From Rostratula benghalensis (Eukaryota; Chordata; Aves; Charadriiformes; Rostratulidae): 64,000 nucleotides of DNA. Below are positions 25,901 through 35,126 of the stretch, piece after piece. The notes beneath the pieces are model-generated. The model worked only from the letters and a program-made list of their open reading frames with translations. It did not search any database and had not been told where the DNA came from. The stretch spans positions 2,027,804-2,091,803 of the forward strand of contig VXAI01000039.1 in assembly GCA_013399305.1 (NCBI GenBank), written 5' to 3'. The first letter of the stretch is position 1. Each line of letters opens with the position of its first letter. The position numbers and the translations under genes are program-made.

Positions 25901-28900
25901 GGGGCTTTTTATTGTTGTCATCATAGTCATCACTGCATAATTTTAAACTGAACCTGATTTGTGCTTTCATAACTGTACTCATTTTTGGGATACAGTGTGA
26001 AGTAAAGCCCAAAAGTGGAAGGTAGCAGTGCTGCAGTTCTATTCCCAGTTTTGTTACTTCCTTACTCTTGAGCTTTGGGCAATCTATTTACATTCTTTTC
26101 CCAGCTGTAGAATGGATTCCGTTTCTTAGATCCGATGCAGGGTTAAGTAATGTTCGCTGAGGACCCTGAAATCTTCTGAAGAAAGGAGTGGCCATGGAGT
26201 TAATCAGAAATTTTTTGAGGGACCACCTGTGTGGCTCTCTGCCATCCAACCCACACACATTTTTGGCAGTTTGCCGTGTGGCCTGCTGAGGAATGTAGTT
26301 TCCCTCGGCATCCAAGCCCCCTGGCAAACAGCAGGGGAAGAAGCAGAATCACAAACCTGACGATATTTTTTTCTAACCGCGCTGTTCTTTGATCACATTT
26401 GTTAATGCTGAAAATCTTCTGTTGTAACTCAGGCTGAAATCTATTCAGGGAATGCACTTTATCCAGGAAAATGAAACAAAATGAAATACATGTCTCACCA
26501 CTAGGCATGAAGATCTTTATTAGAGACAACTGTCATGTACAAGTTGCTCATAAATCCTCCCAATTAGAGCATGTTAAAACAGCTACCATGATGCTCTTCA
26601 TTTTTTATTATCTTGCCTTCTTTACTTGTAGGCTTTCCTCTTCTTCTTTACTTGTAGGCTTTCCTCTTCTTCTTTACTTGTAGGCTTTCCTCTTCCTCCT
26701 TCACAGGCAGAAAAATATAGCCTGTATCATCATCTACTTTTCTTATTTGCAAAAACACCCGCGATCTGCTCAGAACAGGGAACTTACCTTTGCAGATAAA
26801 GTAAGCAGATGAAAAACAGCACATGTGATACTAATTTGTGTGTGCACTGACAAACTTTTATAATTTTGGAAACTGCAGTGCTTCAGTTCCTAGGCAAAGC
26901 TCAGTTCTCCTGTGAAGGAAATGCCATAGATTTAGAGGCATTTGTCCTCAAAGGGACTGAGAGGTTTGGGTGGGCGCTCCCATTGTATGGAGCATGGGTC
27001 TCCCAGGATAAAGCTTAAATTACATCAGATCAGAGTTCTTTTTCCTATTGTCTTTGATTTCTGAGTTACCTCTCCACGGGGGCAGTTCTGCTGCTGATAT
27101 GTGGTGGAAGGATTAAATGTTAGAACCGCCGGGCTGAGACTGTGTAGGCTGCGTTGCTGTGACTGCTTAGAAAAAAGTAACATGCAATTACGTGGTGCCA
27201 AATGCTACTGCCAAAATGGGTAGTCCTGGCTTGTGACCCTCTTTTTGTGCCAGCTACTGCACTCAAGCAGTCATCTAATCAGCTGTACCAAGCAAATGAT
27301 CTACCTGGAAGCAAACTGGATTCTTCCTTTTACTAGGTTAATTTTCAGTACGCAGATATGGTTGGCCATTTAGAAAATGGATGCTGGCACAGACACCAGG
27401 GAGAGAAAAGGAATGGCTGGTCAGAGGCAAGGTAGCATTACCCTTTCTGGTGGAAATGTTGGGTAGGACTGGCTGGAGTTAATTGTGAAGCCACACCCCA
27501 TGGGAATCTTTTCGGATTGCAAATAATTAAAAATGTGCTTATCTCTCTATCCTAACTTTCAGTGTCTACTCTGGAAAGATTTCCTGGACAGGCAGGTCTT
27601 GTTTGATAGCCGGGTTGTACCTCATCCATTTCTGAAGCATATTGTGGCCAACCTGTGGGTGACTCCTTCCCCCTCGATAAATGTTCTCTGTATATGCTAT
27701 TTTTAGGTTATCCATCGATAATGTAGAAGCAGAGCTCCACTCGCTGTCTTTCAAGGCAAGGTCTGTTAAAGATAGCATTCGGCGAGACCCAAAACTCTTT
27801 CACCAGATGGAAAGCTTTCTCCAGGTTTGTAGGATGTCTGTGTTAATGTGTTACTGTCACCTGAATACAGGAACATTCCTCAGCTCGATGTAATTTGGGT
27901 GGACATGTTAATAAACAGAAGCGTTGTTTTAATATGTCTACCCTCTCTGTTGTACAAAGGTGTTCCAACTACATGCTGCTTGTCAAGTAAGAGTGTTGGA
28001 AGGACTGTGTTTTTACAGGGAGGGATACTGAGTGTACATTGCCCGAGGCTTGTTAGGCAAGCGTGTTTAATGCCTGTAAATGACTGATGAAGATCAGTAG
28101 TTAAAGCATAAGACCATTTGCATTGGTCTCTGGTTTTGTGCTTCAGAGCTGCCCAAAATATAGTATCTGCATGTTACGTGATACTGGAGCATGTCAGCTG
28201 TAGCTGAGGTTGTGCTATACATCTGAATCCCGATTGTTGGGTGACTGAAGAGATATTGTTAGAAGCTGGAAGGTTAAGGGACTGTTTTTCCTACTAATTT
28301 ACCCTTAGCACAGAACGTATTATTCTGAGTCATACCATTACTTCTGGGTGGTTTCTCCTTTTCTGTTTTAGTACTGCAGTGACTTTATAGACATGAATGT
28401 GCATAGCACTTAACTTTGAAGCAGAGTTCTCGGTGTTTTCTGAGTACGTGGTGATGCCTGGAGAAATATGGGTTATACTTCAATTAAATTATTTTTATGT
28501 TTTACGCTATTTATAATTATTAAAAGTTAGAAAGCAGGTGTTGATCTGGAACTTTACCCACCCTTATTTTCAGCTTGCAAATGTAGTTAATAATCCCTGC
28601 AGTTTTTCAGATGAGAAGTTGATGAAGAAAGGGGTGGGTTAAGATTGAAATACTTGTCCTCATTCACTCTGAATTATTGGCTTTTATCCATTACACCCAG
28701 ACTCTTTAATGTTATGTTCTAACATGTTTGGGATTTTTTTAAATTTAATAGCTGGTTTTATGTAACACTACAACCTTGTTTAGGCCACATTCCAAAAGAA
28801 ATGTTGGGGAAAAAATCATTTTATAAATGCATACCTTACATAAACACTTCCGGTTTTTGTTTCTAAATTACAGGTGATAACCAAGCTGATTTAAAAATCA

Positions 28901-31900
28901 GCTTTTGTTATCTCATCCTCATGAATAAATTACTGAAATATGTGGGAGGAACGAATTTTCTATGTATGCTTTTATCAATTGTCCAGTTTATCTTCAATCC
29001 AGCTTTTTATTGGCGCCTTTTTTTTTTTAAATATTAGCAAGTAAGATTTCCTATCCTACTGGCATAATTTGCCAAGTAGCTTTGTGGGAGCAGGGTTGGC
29101 TTAAATGATCACCAGTGCCTCCAGCTGCCTATTCCCACCCCAGTGCTGCAGTATCAAAAGAATTTAGGTGATCATGGAGCTCAGGGAAGTGGTTGAGTTG
29201 CCATCCCTGGAGGTATTTAAAAGACCTGTAGGTGTAGTGCTGAAGGACATGGTTTAGTAACTTGACAGTGCTGGGTTGACGGTTGGACTGGGAAAGGTCT
29301 CTTCCAGCCAAGACAATTCTATGAGCTAATGTCAGAGAACAGATTTGTCTCAAAATTACCTTTTCTCCCTGGGTTACTTTGTGACACGTGTGATCTCAGA
29401 TCTGGGATTGTGCAAGGATGGGAGTGAGTGACTGGTGATGCAATAGGGGAGATACAGGCAAGTGCTGAAGAGTGTTTTAAGCAGTTCTGCTGCTCAAAGT
29501 CTAACCACAGCCTTATTCTCTTCTTCCTAAGAAATCCATTAATCTGCTCCAACCCTGTCCATATAGCTCTACACTTACCATTCCAGGTGCTACCTTATGG
29601 GGATGTTTTCTGGATGTCTTAAAATATACATATTTTATATTAATATACATACAGCATGAAACCCCCTTTTTTATTTTAGTCTAGGATTAATTTAGGAAGG
29701 AGTTGATTCTGTGCTAATATATCTGTGAGAGAATGGAGAAAGAATTAATACATTTATGCTTAGTAGAAAGTGGCAGGAAAAATGGGAAAATAAGGCACGT
29801 AGATATTTCCAGGGGCTCCAAAGTGGTCTATCACTGTCCTGGGCTCTGTAACAGTTCCTAGGTTGGAACATGAATTTCCCAAGTTCCTAATATATACATG
29901 ATGTGTTGTGACTTCAATTTTTCTGTCTGGTTCATGCCATATGTTTTTTGCTACAGTTTGCTATAAGACATCTAAAGGAGCTTGAACATCAGAAACGAGA
30001 ATTACAAAAGGAAGGAAACGCTCTCATTGACTTTTTCTGTGAAGACAAAGAAACTATGAAGTTGGATGAATGTTTCCAGATCTTTAGGGATTTCTGCGTA
30101 AGATTTGACAAAGCTGTTAAGGTATGAGCACTGAATGACATTCTCACGTATCTGAAACAGCCATTGTCTCCCATGAATTAAATTGTTTTTTCTGCTTAAG
30201 GGACATTTTGTATCTTGTGCTATTTGATGTGTTTGTTCAAATGGCGACAGCAGACTGCTCTCTCGTAGACATATCTTGCCAAAAGCAAAGTGGGAAATAG
30301 TCTTTCTGCCCAGCCCTGTGTGCAGTCCCACTGCTCCTTATCTAGTGGTGGAGGCTGGCTCTAGACCATTGAGATGCTATGCCAGGGTAGCCTATCGGGC
30401 TGCTTGTAAGTGGGCTCCTTCCTTCTCTTTTGGTGAGGGGATTGATGTTTCCTCAGCTGAGCAGTGAGGCAGATCATGCAGACTTCCTGACCAGTGCTCA
30501 CTGTTCAGGCCCTGGAGTGGTAATGTTCGGTCATTGGAAAGGCTTTGAGATGTGGCACCACACTACATGGACATACCAGACTGAACCAGCACTACCTCAG
30601 GCTCTCCACTGCCCTGCTTTACCTGACTAGACATACTTTGTCAAGTGAAGTGAGGACTGTGTCTTCTACTTTGTTCTTTCAAATGCTTTTTGTGGGTGAA
30701 AACTCAAGCAATTAAACAGGCCTACTTGCTAAGTACCCTGAATTGGTCCCAAATAAGTCAAGAAGTATACTAGGATGAAGAAGCATTATTAGCATTGGTT
30801 ACAGTTTTGGTTCAGCAAAGTCTGCCCATTGTTAAAAATATTTTTTTAGGCCTCTATAAACAGCACAAATTCAATGGATCCACAAGTCTTTATTTTTCTG
30901 CTTGTGCAATCTGTGCTTGACAGCACTTTGTATAAGAACTGTTGCTCAGAAAAGAGAACAATCTTGATTTACAGCAAGCTGATAGGATGTACAGCTAACG
31001 TGCCAGTTGTACCATTAGTTTACCTGCCCTTTACTACCCAAGACAGCAAGTAGTTATGCATGTGTGTGAATATTATACAAATGTATACAACCAAATGGTG
31101 GTAACTATTGCAGACATTTCAGTGAGGGGTGACTTCCTGCATGTCCATTTACTTGGGTTTGGGAATTTAATTCCTAGTCACGCATTACAACTGGTTGTTG
31201 GATAGCTATTACTTCAAGGTCCAATGGGGATCTTCCTTTCTCTCTCTGTAGCTACACTCTAAAAATGACAAATTAGTCTCTTATTTGCAAATACTGCGGA
31301 GATTTGCTTACTAAGTATTTTGTGTGGATTAGCCTCTGTCACTGCAAAATTAACAATGCAGAATAAAGATTGCTGTTCCGACAAATGAATGTGATGTGTT
31401 GACAGCAAAACCAGCAATCTAAAAAGATGGCTCATACCACAGTGGCCTTGTGTACATATTTCAAATGTTTAAACGGGTTTTGCAATTTTTAAACATATCT
31501 ACGTGTGCTTAAAATATGGTTTTCATTTGAATAAAATCTCCTGAAACATGTTTTGGGTGAGGTTAAAATGCTCTGCGTCTAATATAGAATATAATAATAA
31601 TATCTACAATTATTTTTAACCATTTCTTTTTACAGTGGGATATTTAAAGTTGAGCTTCAGCATTTGTCAATAATTCATTCTGTAATTCCATACCTGTGAA
31701 AGAAAGCTTCCTGCCACGGACATTTTTCCTGAAATGGAGGGGTTTTTTTTTCTTTCTTAGCTGTTCAGGTTTCCTAGGTCTCTAATGCATCTTGTCTTTC
31801 ACAGCCCAGTGTAGTCTCAAATCCACTTTAAGAGGTGTAGATTAACCCATTCATCAGAAAGAGCTCCAGCACTAGGCTTCTGTGTACTGAGAGCTTTTAG

Positions 31901-34900
31901 GCTACTTTTTCTAGTTGTGCAGCTCTTTTGTTGTCACAACAATGGGAAGATCAATCTAGACAGCTTCAAATATAAGTGTGGGGTTTTTTCAAACAGTGTC
32001 ATTGCTCAGAACAGATTTAACAATATGCTGGAAAATGATGTAATTTTTGAATCCTCTGTCAAGACTAGCCTCCCCCTCTTTCTTTTGCTACAGTTGTACT
32101 GGCTTTAGAAAACCAGGTTCTCCATTTCAGAAAATAACCTGGAAAGTTCAACTGGAGGTTCAGCTAGATTAAATCTGAAGCCTAGAGGTGACAGTTAAGA
32201 TGGTGATATTTGCATTAATCCACTGCTAATCATTTTAGTAAAAAGGCGTTACTGTGTTTCCTTTCAAATACAAACTACTTCTTTCTATGGCTTCCTGAAC
32301 CAGAACTCCTCAGCCAAGCTGCCAAAATCTCCAGCCTGCCCTGGGCAACTTCTGTGCCGTAGTTGCCAGTTTTTGAAGCCAACAGTGAATACGAGATCCA
32401 AAACTGGAATAAGGCATTGATTAATGATCCCTGAGTGGTGTCAGTTGATGTCTACATAATGATTGTGAGGCATTGTGTAAACTTTTCTCTTTCTTTCATC
32501 TGTGATTAATGTCTTTTTGCAAAATTTCCAATCAGTAATGTTTGAACCAAAGGTAAGTAACACCCCTTAGAAAGTGCACTTGCTCAGGAGCAATTGCAAT
32601 TGTAATAGGGAAGGATGGAAGGGAGCAGACTGGCTGTGTGTTTGTTAGACAAATTTGTCTTAAAATATGAATGTAATGATGAGGCAGAGGTTTGCTCACC
32701 TGATAAAACTGCTAACTTTAAACTTAGTGGGGACTTGAAGCTCTCCATCTTATAGCAGGAACTCTTTGGCTGGTCTTGACATCTCCTTAGGTTTGATAGG
32801 TCATGTTCTTGGTCTCTGCAGGGGCTTGTGCATTTATTGTTTTTCTGCCAACCAGACTGATGCGTTGCCAGCATTAGTTATGCAGGGAACTGCTCTCCAT
32901 AGGGTTAATGGTTGTGGGCTGTGGTTGCCATGGTGATTTTGTGTGTTGTAGGTATTGGGGGCTGGGGGAGGTAGATAGCAGTAGGAGTTAACTTGGATGG
33001 GAAGAAACAAAAGGAAAGATAAAGGAGTGTGACTTGTTCTCCTGCATCTGAGAGGTATTTATGCTTTTCCTTGTCAGGAAAACAAGGAACGAGAGATCCA
33101 GGAACTTCATAGTCTGCAAAGGCGAAAGGAGCTGGAGGAGAAGCGTCGATCCTGGGCAGCTGGAGAGCTTGGGAGCTTTGGGAGGAGCAGCAGTGAAAAT
33201 GACGTGGAGATGTTGGCCAAAAAAGGACTTGAAGAATTTCTTCCCTTCTTGCAGCAGAGACCTCAAAGCCCTTCATACAGAAACCCCAATTCTAGACGCT
33301 CCCGGCTTTCTTTGGGGATTACTGCAGACAGGGAGTTGCAGAGTTTCCTGGAAATCTCAAAAGACGAGGATCCAAACAAGTTTAACAGCCTTCCCCGTGC
33401 AAGCACCCGACAAGCAAGACCAAACGTAGCCTGGACTGAATCCAAAGAAACGAGAGATCTCAACTTAAATACCTTGCACTTACACCAAGAGTCTGAAACC
33501 AAAGGGAAAAGTGGTGGCCTGCTGCAGGTGCCTGCAGCTCAGCCCAGTCACTTCAGTGGCTCAACCGGTCCTGGTGCCCGTTACTCACAGAGAAGCACCG
33601 ACTACAACATGCAGACTTCCAATGTGTCCTGTGAGGAGTCCACAGATATAAATGCCCTGGCCCTTGCAATTGAGGAGCGTGAACTTGTTAAAGGATTGCG
33701 TAAGTTTGATATTCAAGGAGCAAAGCCTGCAGAGGATACACCTTTAATATATTTAGAGGATGCTGGTGGAACAGACTTGGAGACTCTAGATGATCTAAGC
33801 TTTCATTCCCTTAGCACTGCCGATGACGACCTGCCTCCAGCTTGCAGAAGTTCCAGAGGGGCCCACGACCATAAAGCTAAGGCAGTGGGCTGCAAGAGTG
33901 AAGCTTCAGAAGAGCCCAGCAGCAGCAGCCCCGTGTCTATGGATACAAGTGTTTCAGGAAGTAGGGAAGATGGGCCCATGTTCTATGTGTCGGATACGAC
34001 AACTGATTGTTCTTTGACGTTGGACTCTGAGGAGGGAAATGATTTTAAATCAGCAGGTAATGAAATAAGAAGTGAGGCTGGCAAAGCACGCTCTTCTGGG
34101 AATGATGCTCAGTACAGGGCTAGAACATTCTTCTCAAACCTCAATTCTGCTTCCACCAAGAATTTGTCTCTTCACCCTTCCGCAAACGATAAGGATGATG
34201 CCAATAGCAAGCAGGCTCTTCCTAAAGAAAAACCAATAAAAAATAAAGACCCAGCAGGACCAAAGAGAAACTCTCTAAAAGACAGATCTCCGAGCTCCTC
34301 AAAATCCAGCGGCACTCGTCCTAGCCACACAGCTTCTTCCAGACCTGTAAGAACTTTGAATGCCTCTGAGAATGAAAGCATGAGGAAAGTGGTGCCTATT
34401 TCTCGGTCAAACAGGGCACCGAGCAGCGTGAAGAAGCCAGAAGCCAAGCCAGCCCTTCGTGACACTAGTGCGGCGGAGAGTCGGCTGTCCCGTCGCAGCT
34501 CTGTCCGAGGCACAACAGACACACTGCCAAGAAGTCCTTACAGGCATAGCGTGTCAGTAGAAGAGCCAAGGTTACAAAGGGGCACTGTCACCTCGAGCAG
34601 TGCCCATTTTGAGAGGGACAGAGTCGCTTTCAAGAAGCCAAGCTCTAAACCTGTTAGGAGTAATGCCAAAGCAAAGGCAGATGAAGTGAAGGTGTGTCGC
34701 TCCAGTGTAAAACCCCAGACCCCTACAGATGACACCAAGGTTGCCACAGTCAGTGTTCCCAAAACGCCATCCGCCATCCCAAACTTTGCGAGGAACACAG
34801 TGGCTTCTTCTTCAAAGCGTGCAAAAGTGGATCTCTCCAGCTCATCCAAACCTCCAACCATCACAAGGTCTGTGTCCCAGAGGCTGCCTAAAGCGAAGCC

Positions 34901-35126
34901 AGCAGCGGCCTCTGACGATCCGAGTCCGAAGGAGAACAGTGTGAGTACCTTAAAGAGAGCAAGTAGTGCCAGAGTGGTTGGAAGAAGCACCCTGCAGGGA
35001 GAAGCTGTCAGCTCTAAAGTGGAGTCTGCACCAAAGGAGCAGGGAACGGTGGAAAAGGCCTCTCTTAAACTGAAAGATGCAAACCGGACCACAATTGGTA
35101 AAATACTGAAGCCGTTACTGAAATAA
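4492..35126 (+). CDS. FHDC1: FHDC1 / inverted formin INF1, full spliced coding region (11 coding exons)
   Basis: FHDC1 is a formin that nucleates and elongates unbranched actin filaments. Its C-terminus is known to bind microtubules, and the family is linked to Golgi, cilium and stress-fibre organisation. I joined 4492-4977, 12031-12092, 12666-12768, 21294-21379, 21465-21565, 24193-24263, 24366-24473, 25377-25447, 27707-27824, 29957-30121 and 33078-35126. The join is 3420 nt and open throughout, giving 1139 residues. FH1 lies at about residues 38-83 as two proline runs. FH2 spans about 95-480, with RSFFWK near 98-103, NIGIFL at 173-178, GNIMN at 298-302 and LADTK at 321-325. Residues 500-1139 are low-complexity, serine-rich and increasingly basic. 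There is no GBD/DID module before FH1, which is the defining inverted-formin layout. The identification comes from remembered family sequence and architecture, not a search. Confidence 0.95.
4978..12030 (+). other. FHDC1 intron 2
   Basis: About 7 kb of ordinary intron. It contains a C14 run followed by T7 at 9914-9934 and a poly-A near 10078. Open frames such as the 128-codon one at 6478-6864 show no recognisable domain. No interspersed repeat or RNA gene was recognised. Confidence 0.8.
9914..9934 (+). repeat. poly-C/poly-T tract
   Basis: Fourteen C followed by seven T. On the minus strand this is a long G run able to stack as a G-quadruplex. It is also a likely place for sequencing-length error. 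Confidence 0.9.
12031..12092 (+). CDS. FHDC1: FHDC1 coding exon 3: FH2 (residues 163-182, splits 183)
   Basis: The acceptor TCTCTCCCAG and donor AA|GTAAGA flank 62 nt. It encodes [20 protein letters not shown], the conserved FH2 segment following the linker. The isoleucine in NIGIF (176) occupies the place of the knob-region isoleucine needed for actin binding in other formins, as I recall that alignment. It ends in phase 2, completed by G from the next exon. Confidence 0.95.
12093..12665 (+). other. FHDC1 intron 3
   Basis: A 573-bp AT-rich intron with a poly-T near 12594. Nothing else was seen. Confidence 0.9.
12666..12768 (+). CDS. FHDC1: FHDC1 coding exon 4: FH2 (residues 183-217)
   Basis: Acceptor TTTTTTCAAG and donor GAG|GTAAGT. 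The 103 nt complete lysine 183 and encode [20 protein letters not shown] and the helix ending LKLLPEAEE. This is the knob-to-coiled-coil stretch of FH2. It ends in phase 0. Confidence 0.95.
14961..14994 (+). repeat. short direct repeat
   Basis: CCTCAAAGCTCCTT occurs at 14961-14974 and again at 14981-14994, a 20-bp period. It is a small local duplication with no obvious function. Confidence 0.85.
16271..16319 (+). repeat. perfect 14-bp inverted repeat (hairpin) in intron 4
   Basis: TGTCAAGTTTTTTG at 16271-16284 is matched exactly by its reverse complement at 16306-16319, with a 21-base loop. A related word, TTTTTGTCAAACTGA, occurs just upstream near 16226-16240 and again inside the hairpin. 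The stem is too short for a typical miRNA precursor. Confidence 0.8.
21294..21379 (+). CDS. FHDC1: FHDC1 coding exon 5: FH2 (residues 218-245, splits 246)
   Basis: Acceptor TTTTCTAG and donor AAA|GTAAGG. It encodes [20 protein letters not shown] followed by MYLLIQVP. This matches the FH2 core helices. The length of 86 nt leaves phase 2, completed to asparagine by the next exon. Confidence 0.94.
21380..21464 (+). other. FHDC1 intron 5 (85 bp)
   Basis: One of two very short introns in an otherwise long-intron gene. It has a clear pyrimidine/T-rich tract and GTGCTCCAG acceptor. Confidence 0.92.
21465..21565 (+). CDS. FHDC1: FHDC1 coding exon 6: FH2 (residues 246-279, splits 280)
   Basis: Encodes [20 protein letters not shown] and [13 protein letters not shown]. 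These are the helices before the GN.MN signature, corresponding to the L..M.....F......L......I..A pattern of FH2. Donor AAAG|GTAATT, phase 1. Confidence 0.94.
21566..24192 (+). other. FHDC1 intron 6
   Basis: About 2.6 kb of unremarkable AT-rich intron. No repeat family or RNA gene recognised. Confidence 0.85.
24193..24263 (+). CDS. FHDC1: FHDC1 coding exon 7: FH2 with GNIMN signature (residues 280-303)
   Basis: Encodes [19 protein letters not shown] then IMNA. The GNIMN at 298-302 corresponds to the GNYMN signature that is the most conserved FH2 word. Acceptor CCTTACAG, donor GCG|GTAAGT, phase 0. Confidence 0.95.
24264..24365 (+). other. FHDC1 intron 7 (102 bp)
   Basis: Short intron with a T-rich CTTTCTTTTTAG acceptor. 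Confidence 0.92.
24366..24473 (+). CDS. FHDC1: FHDC1 coding exon 8: FH2 core (residues 304-339)
   Basis: Encodes [20 protein letters not shown] followed by [26 protein letters not shown] carries the lysine (314) that I align with the actin-binding lysine shown essential in yeast Bni1. The donor CTG|GTACTG is weaker than the others, but it is required to keep the frame with exon 9. Reading through it would meet unrelated sequence. Confidence 0.94.
24474..25376 (+). other. FHDC1 intron 8
   Basis: About 0.9 kb. Nothing recognisable beyond T runs. Confidence 0.88.
25377..25447 (+). CDS. FHDC1: FHDC1 coding exon 9: FH2 (residues 340-362, splits 363)
   Basis: Encodes [20 protein letters not shown] followed by DAA and a split arginine. 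This is the FH2 helix after LLHFVA. Acceptor GTTTCAG, donor CAG|GTAAGT, phase 2. Confidence 0.94.
26621..26698 (+). repeat. 26-bp tandem repeat, three copies
   Basis: The unit starts TTTACTTGTAGGCTTTCCTC and is repeated at 26621, 26647 and 26673. The first two copies are identical and the third has one T-to-C change near its end. Each copy carries a pyrimidine-rich stretch ending TTGTAG, resembling a 3' splice site. It is a young local duplication. Confidence 0.92.
26707..26800 (+). other. possible cryptic (poison) exon in intron 9
   Basis: An acceptor CCTCCTTCACAG ends at 26706 and a donor AAA|GTAAGC begins at 26801. The 94-nt interval stays open in the frame entering from exon 9. Because 94 is not a multiple of three, inclusion would shift exon 10 into a frame that reads GTTATCCATCGA then TAA. 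No expression evidence is available. Confidence 0.25.
27707..27824 (+). CDS. FHDC1: FHDC1 coding exon 10: FH2 helical post region (residues 363-402)
   Basis: Encodes [20 protein letters not shown] then [19 protein letters not shown]. It is a charged amphipathic helix typical of the FH2 post domain. Acceptor ATTTTTAG, donor CAG|GTTTGT, phase 0. Confidence 0.94.
28876..28912 (+). repeat. compact hairpin in intron 10
   Basis: GATAACCAAGCTGATTT (28876-28892) pairs with 28895-28912, leaving a two-base spacer. There is one extra base and one mismatch in a stem of about 17 bp. It could extrude as a cruciform, or fold in pre-mRNA. It is too short for a canonical miRNA hairpin. Confidence 0.8.
29165..29325 (+). 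mobile_element. CR1 LINE 3'-end fragment
   Basis: The stretch contains CR1 3' words such as CATCCCTGGAGGTATTTAAA, then AGTGCTGGGTTGACGGTTGG, and ends AGACAATTCTATGA. These match the typical avian CR1 tail from the end of the reverse transcriptase to the 3'UTR. It is severely 5'-truncated and noncoding, and lies in sense orientation within FHDC1 intron 10. Confidence 0.85.
29957..30121 (+). CDS. FHDC1: FHDC1 coding exon 11: FH2 C-terminal part (residues 403-457)
   Basis: Encodes [20 protein letters not shown], then [18 protein letters not shown] and [17 protein letters not shown]. The D..F.ED pattern and the final F...F..A helix are characteristic of the FH2 end. Acceptor TTTGCTACAG, donor AAG|GTATGA, phase 0. 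The first helix is coiled-coil-like. Confidence 0.95.
30122..33077 (+). other. FHDC1 intron 11
   Basis: About 3 kb, mostly AT-rich. No repeat family or RNA gene recognised. Short open frames show no domains. Confidence 0.85.
33078..35126 (+). CDS. FHDC1: FHDC1 coding exon 12: end of FH2 and long C-terminal region (residues 458-1139)
   Basis: The acceptor CTTTTCCTTGTCAG leads into [20 protein letters not shown], a charged helix continuing the FH2 tail. One open frame of 682 codons then ends at TAA 35124-35126. It opens before the first in-frame ATG, as expected for an internal continuation. Residues 684-709 are acidic ([15 protein letters not shown] and DDD). From about 839 to the end the chain is basic and serine-rich ([30 protein letters not shown]), which fits the known microtubule-binding C-terminus of INF1. 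SAIP at 1022-1025 is a SxIP-type EB1-binding motif in a basic setting. A KEN triplet occurs at 1075-1077. The last exon provides about 60% of the protein. Confidence 0.95.
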   Translation, partial: ENKEREIQELHSLQRRKELEEKRRSWAAGELGSFGRSSSENDVEMLAKKGLEEFLPFLQQRPQSPSYRNPNSRRSRLSLGITADRELQSFLEISKDEDPNKFNSLPRASTRQARPNVAWTESKETRDLNLNTLHLHQESETKGKSGGLLQVPAAQPSHFSGSTGPGARYSQRSTDYNMQTSNVSCEESTDINALALAIEERELVKGLRKFDIQGAKPAEDTPLIYLEDAGGTDLETLDDLSFHSLSTADDDLPPACRSSRGAHDHKAKAVGCKSEASEEPSSSSPVSMDTSVSGSREDGPMFYVSDTTTDCSLTLDSEEGNDFKSAGNEIRSEAGKARSSGNDAQYRARTFFSNLNSASTKNLSLHPSANDKDDANSKQALPKEKPIKNKDPAGPKRNSLKDRSPSSSKSSGTRPSHTASSRPVRTLNASENESMRKVVPISRSNRAPSSVKKPEAKPALRDTSAAESRLSRRSSVRGTTDTLPRSPYRHSVSVEEPRLQRGTVTSSSAHFERDRVAFKKPSSKPVRSNAKAKADEVKVCRSSVKPQTPTDDTKVATVSVPKTPSAIPNFARNTVASSSKRAKVDLSSSSKPPTITRSVSQRLPKAKPAAASDDPSPKENSVSTLKRASSARVVGRSTLQGEAVSSKVESAPKEQGTVEKASLKLKDANRTTIGKILKPLLK

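Larger units (their letters stand above)
25448..27706 (+). other. FHDC1 intron 9
   Basis: About 2.3 kb. It contains a triplicated 26-bp unit and, just after it, a possible pseudoexon; both are listed separately. No interspersed repeat was recognised. Confidence 0.85.
27825..29956 (+). other. FHDC1 intron 10
   Basis: About 2.1 kb. It contains a compact hairpin at 28876-28912 and a 3' CR1 fragment near 29165-29325. The rest is AT-rich and unremarkable. Confidence 0.85.

Noticed and set aside
26621..26698. Tandem 26-mers as a CRISPR array
   Set aside because: The units are directly contiguous with no spacers, and the host is a vertebrate.
33204..35126. The 640-codon frame as a separate single-exon gene
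   Set aside because: The same frame is open back to an excellent acceptor at 33077 and continues FHDC1 from exon 11 in phase; position 33204 is a GTG valine codon inside the exon.
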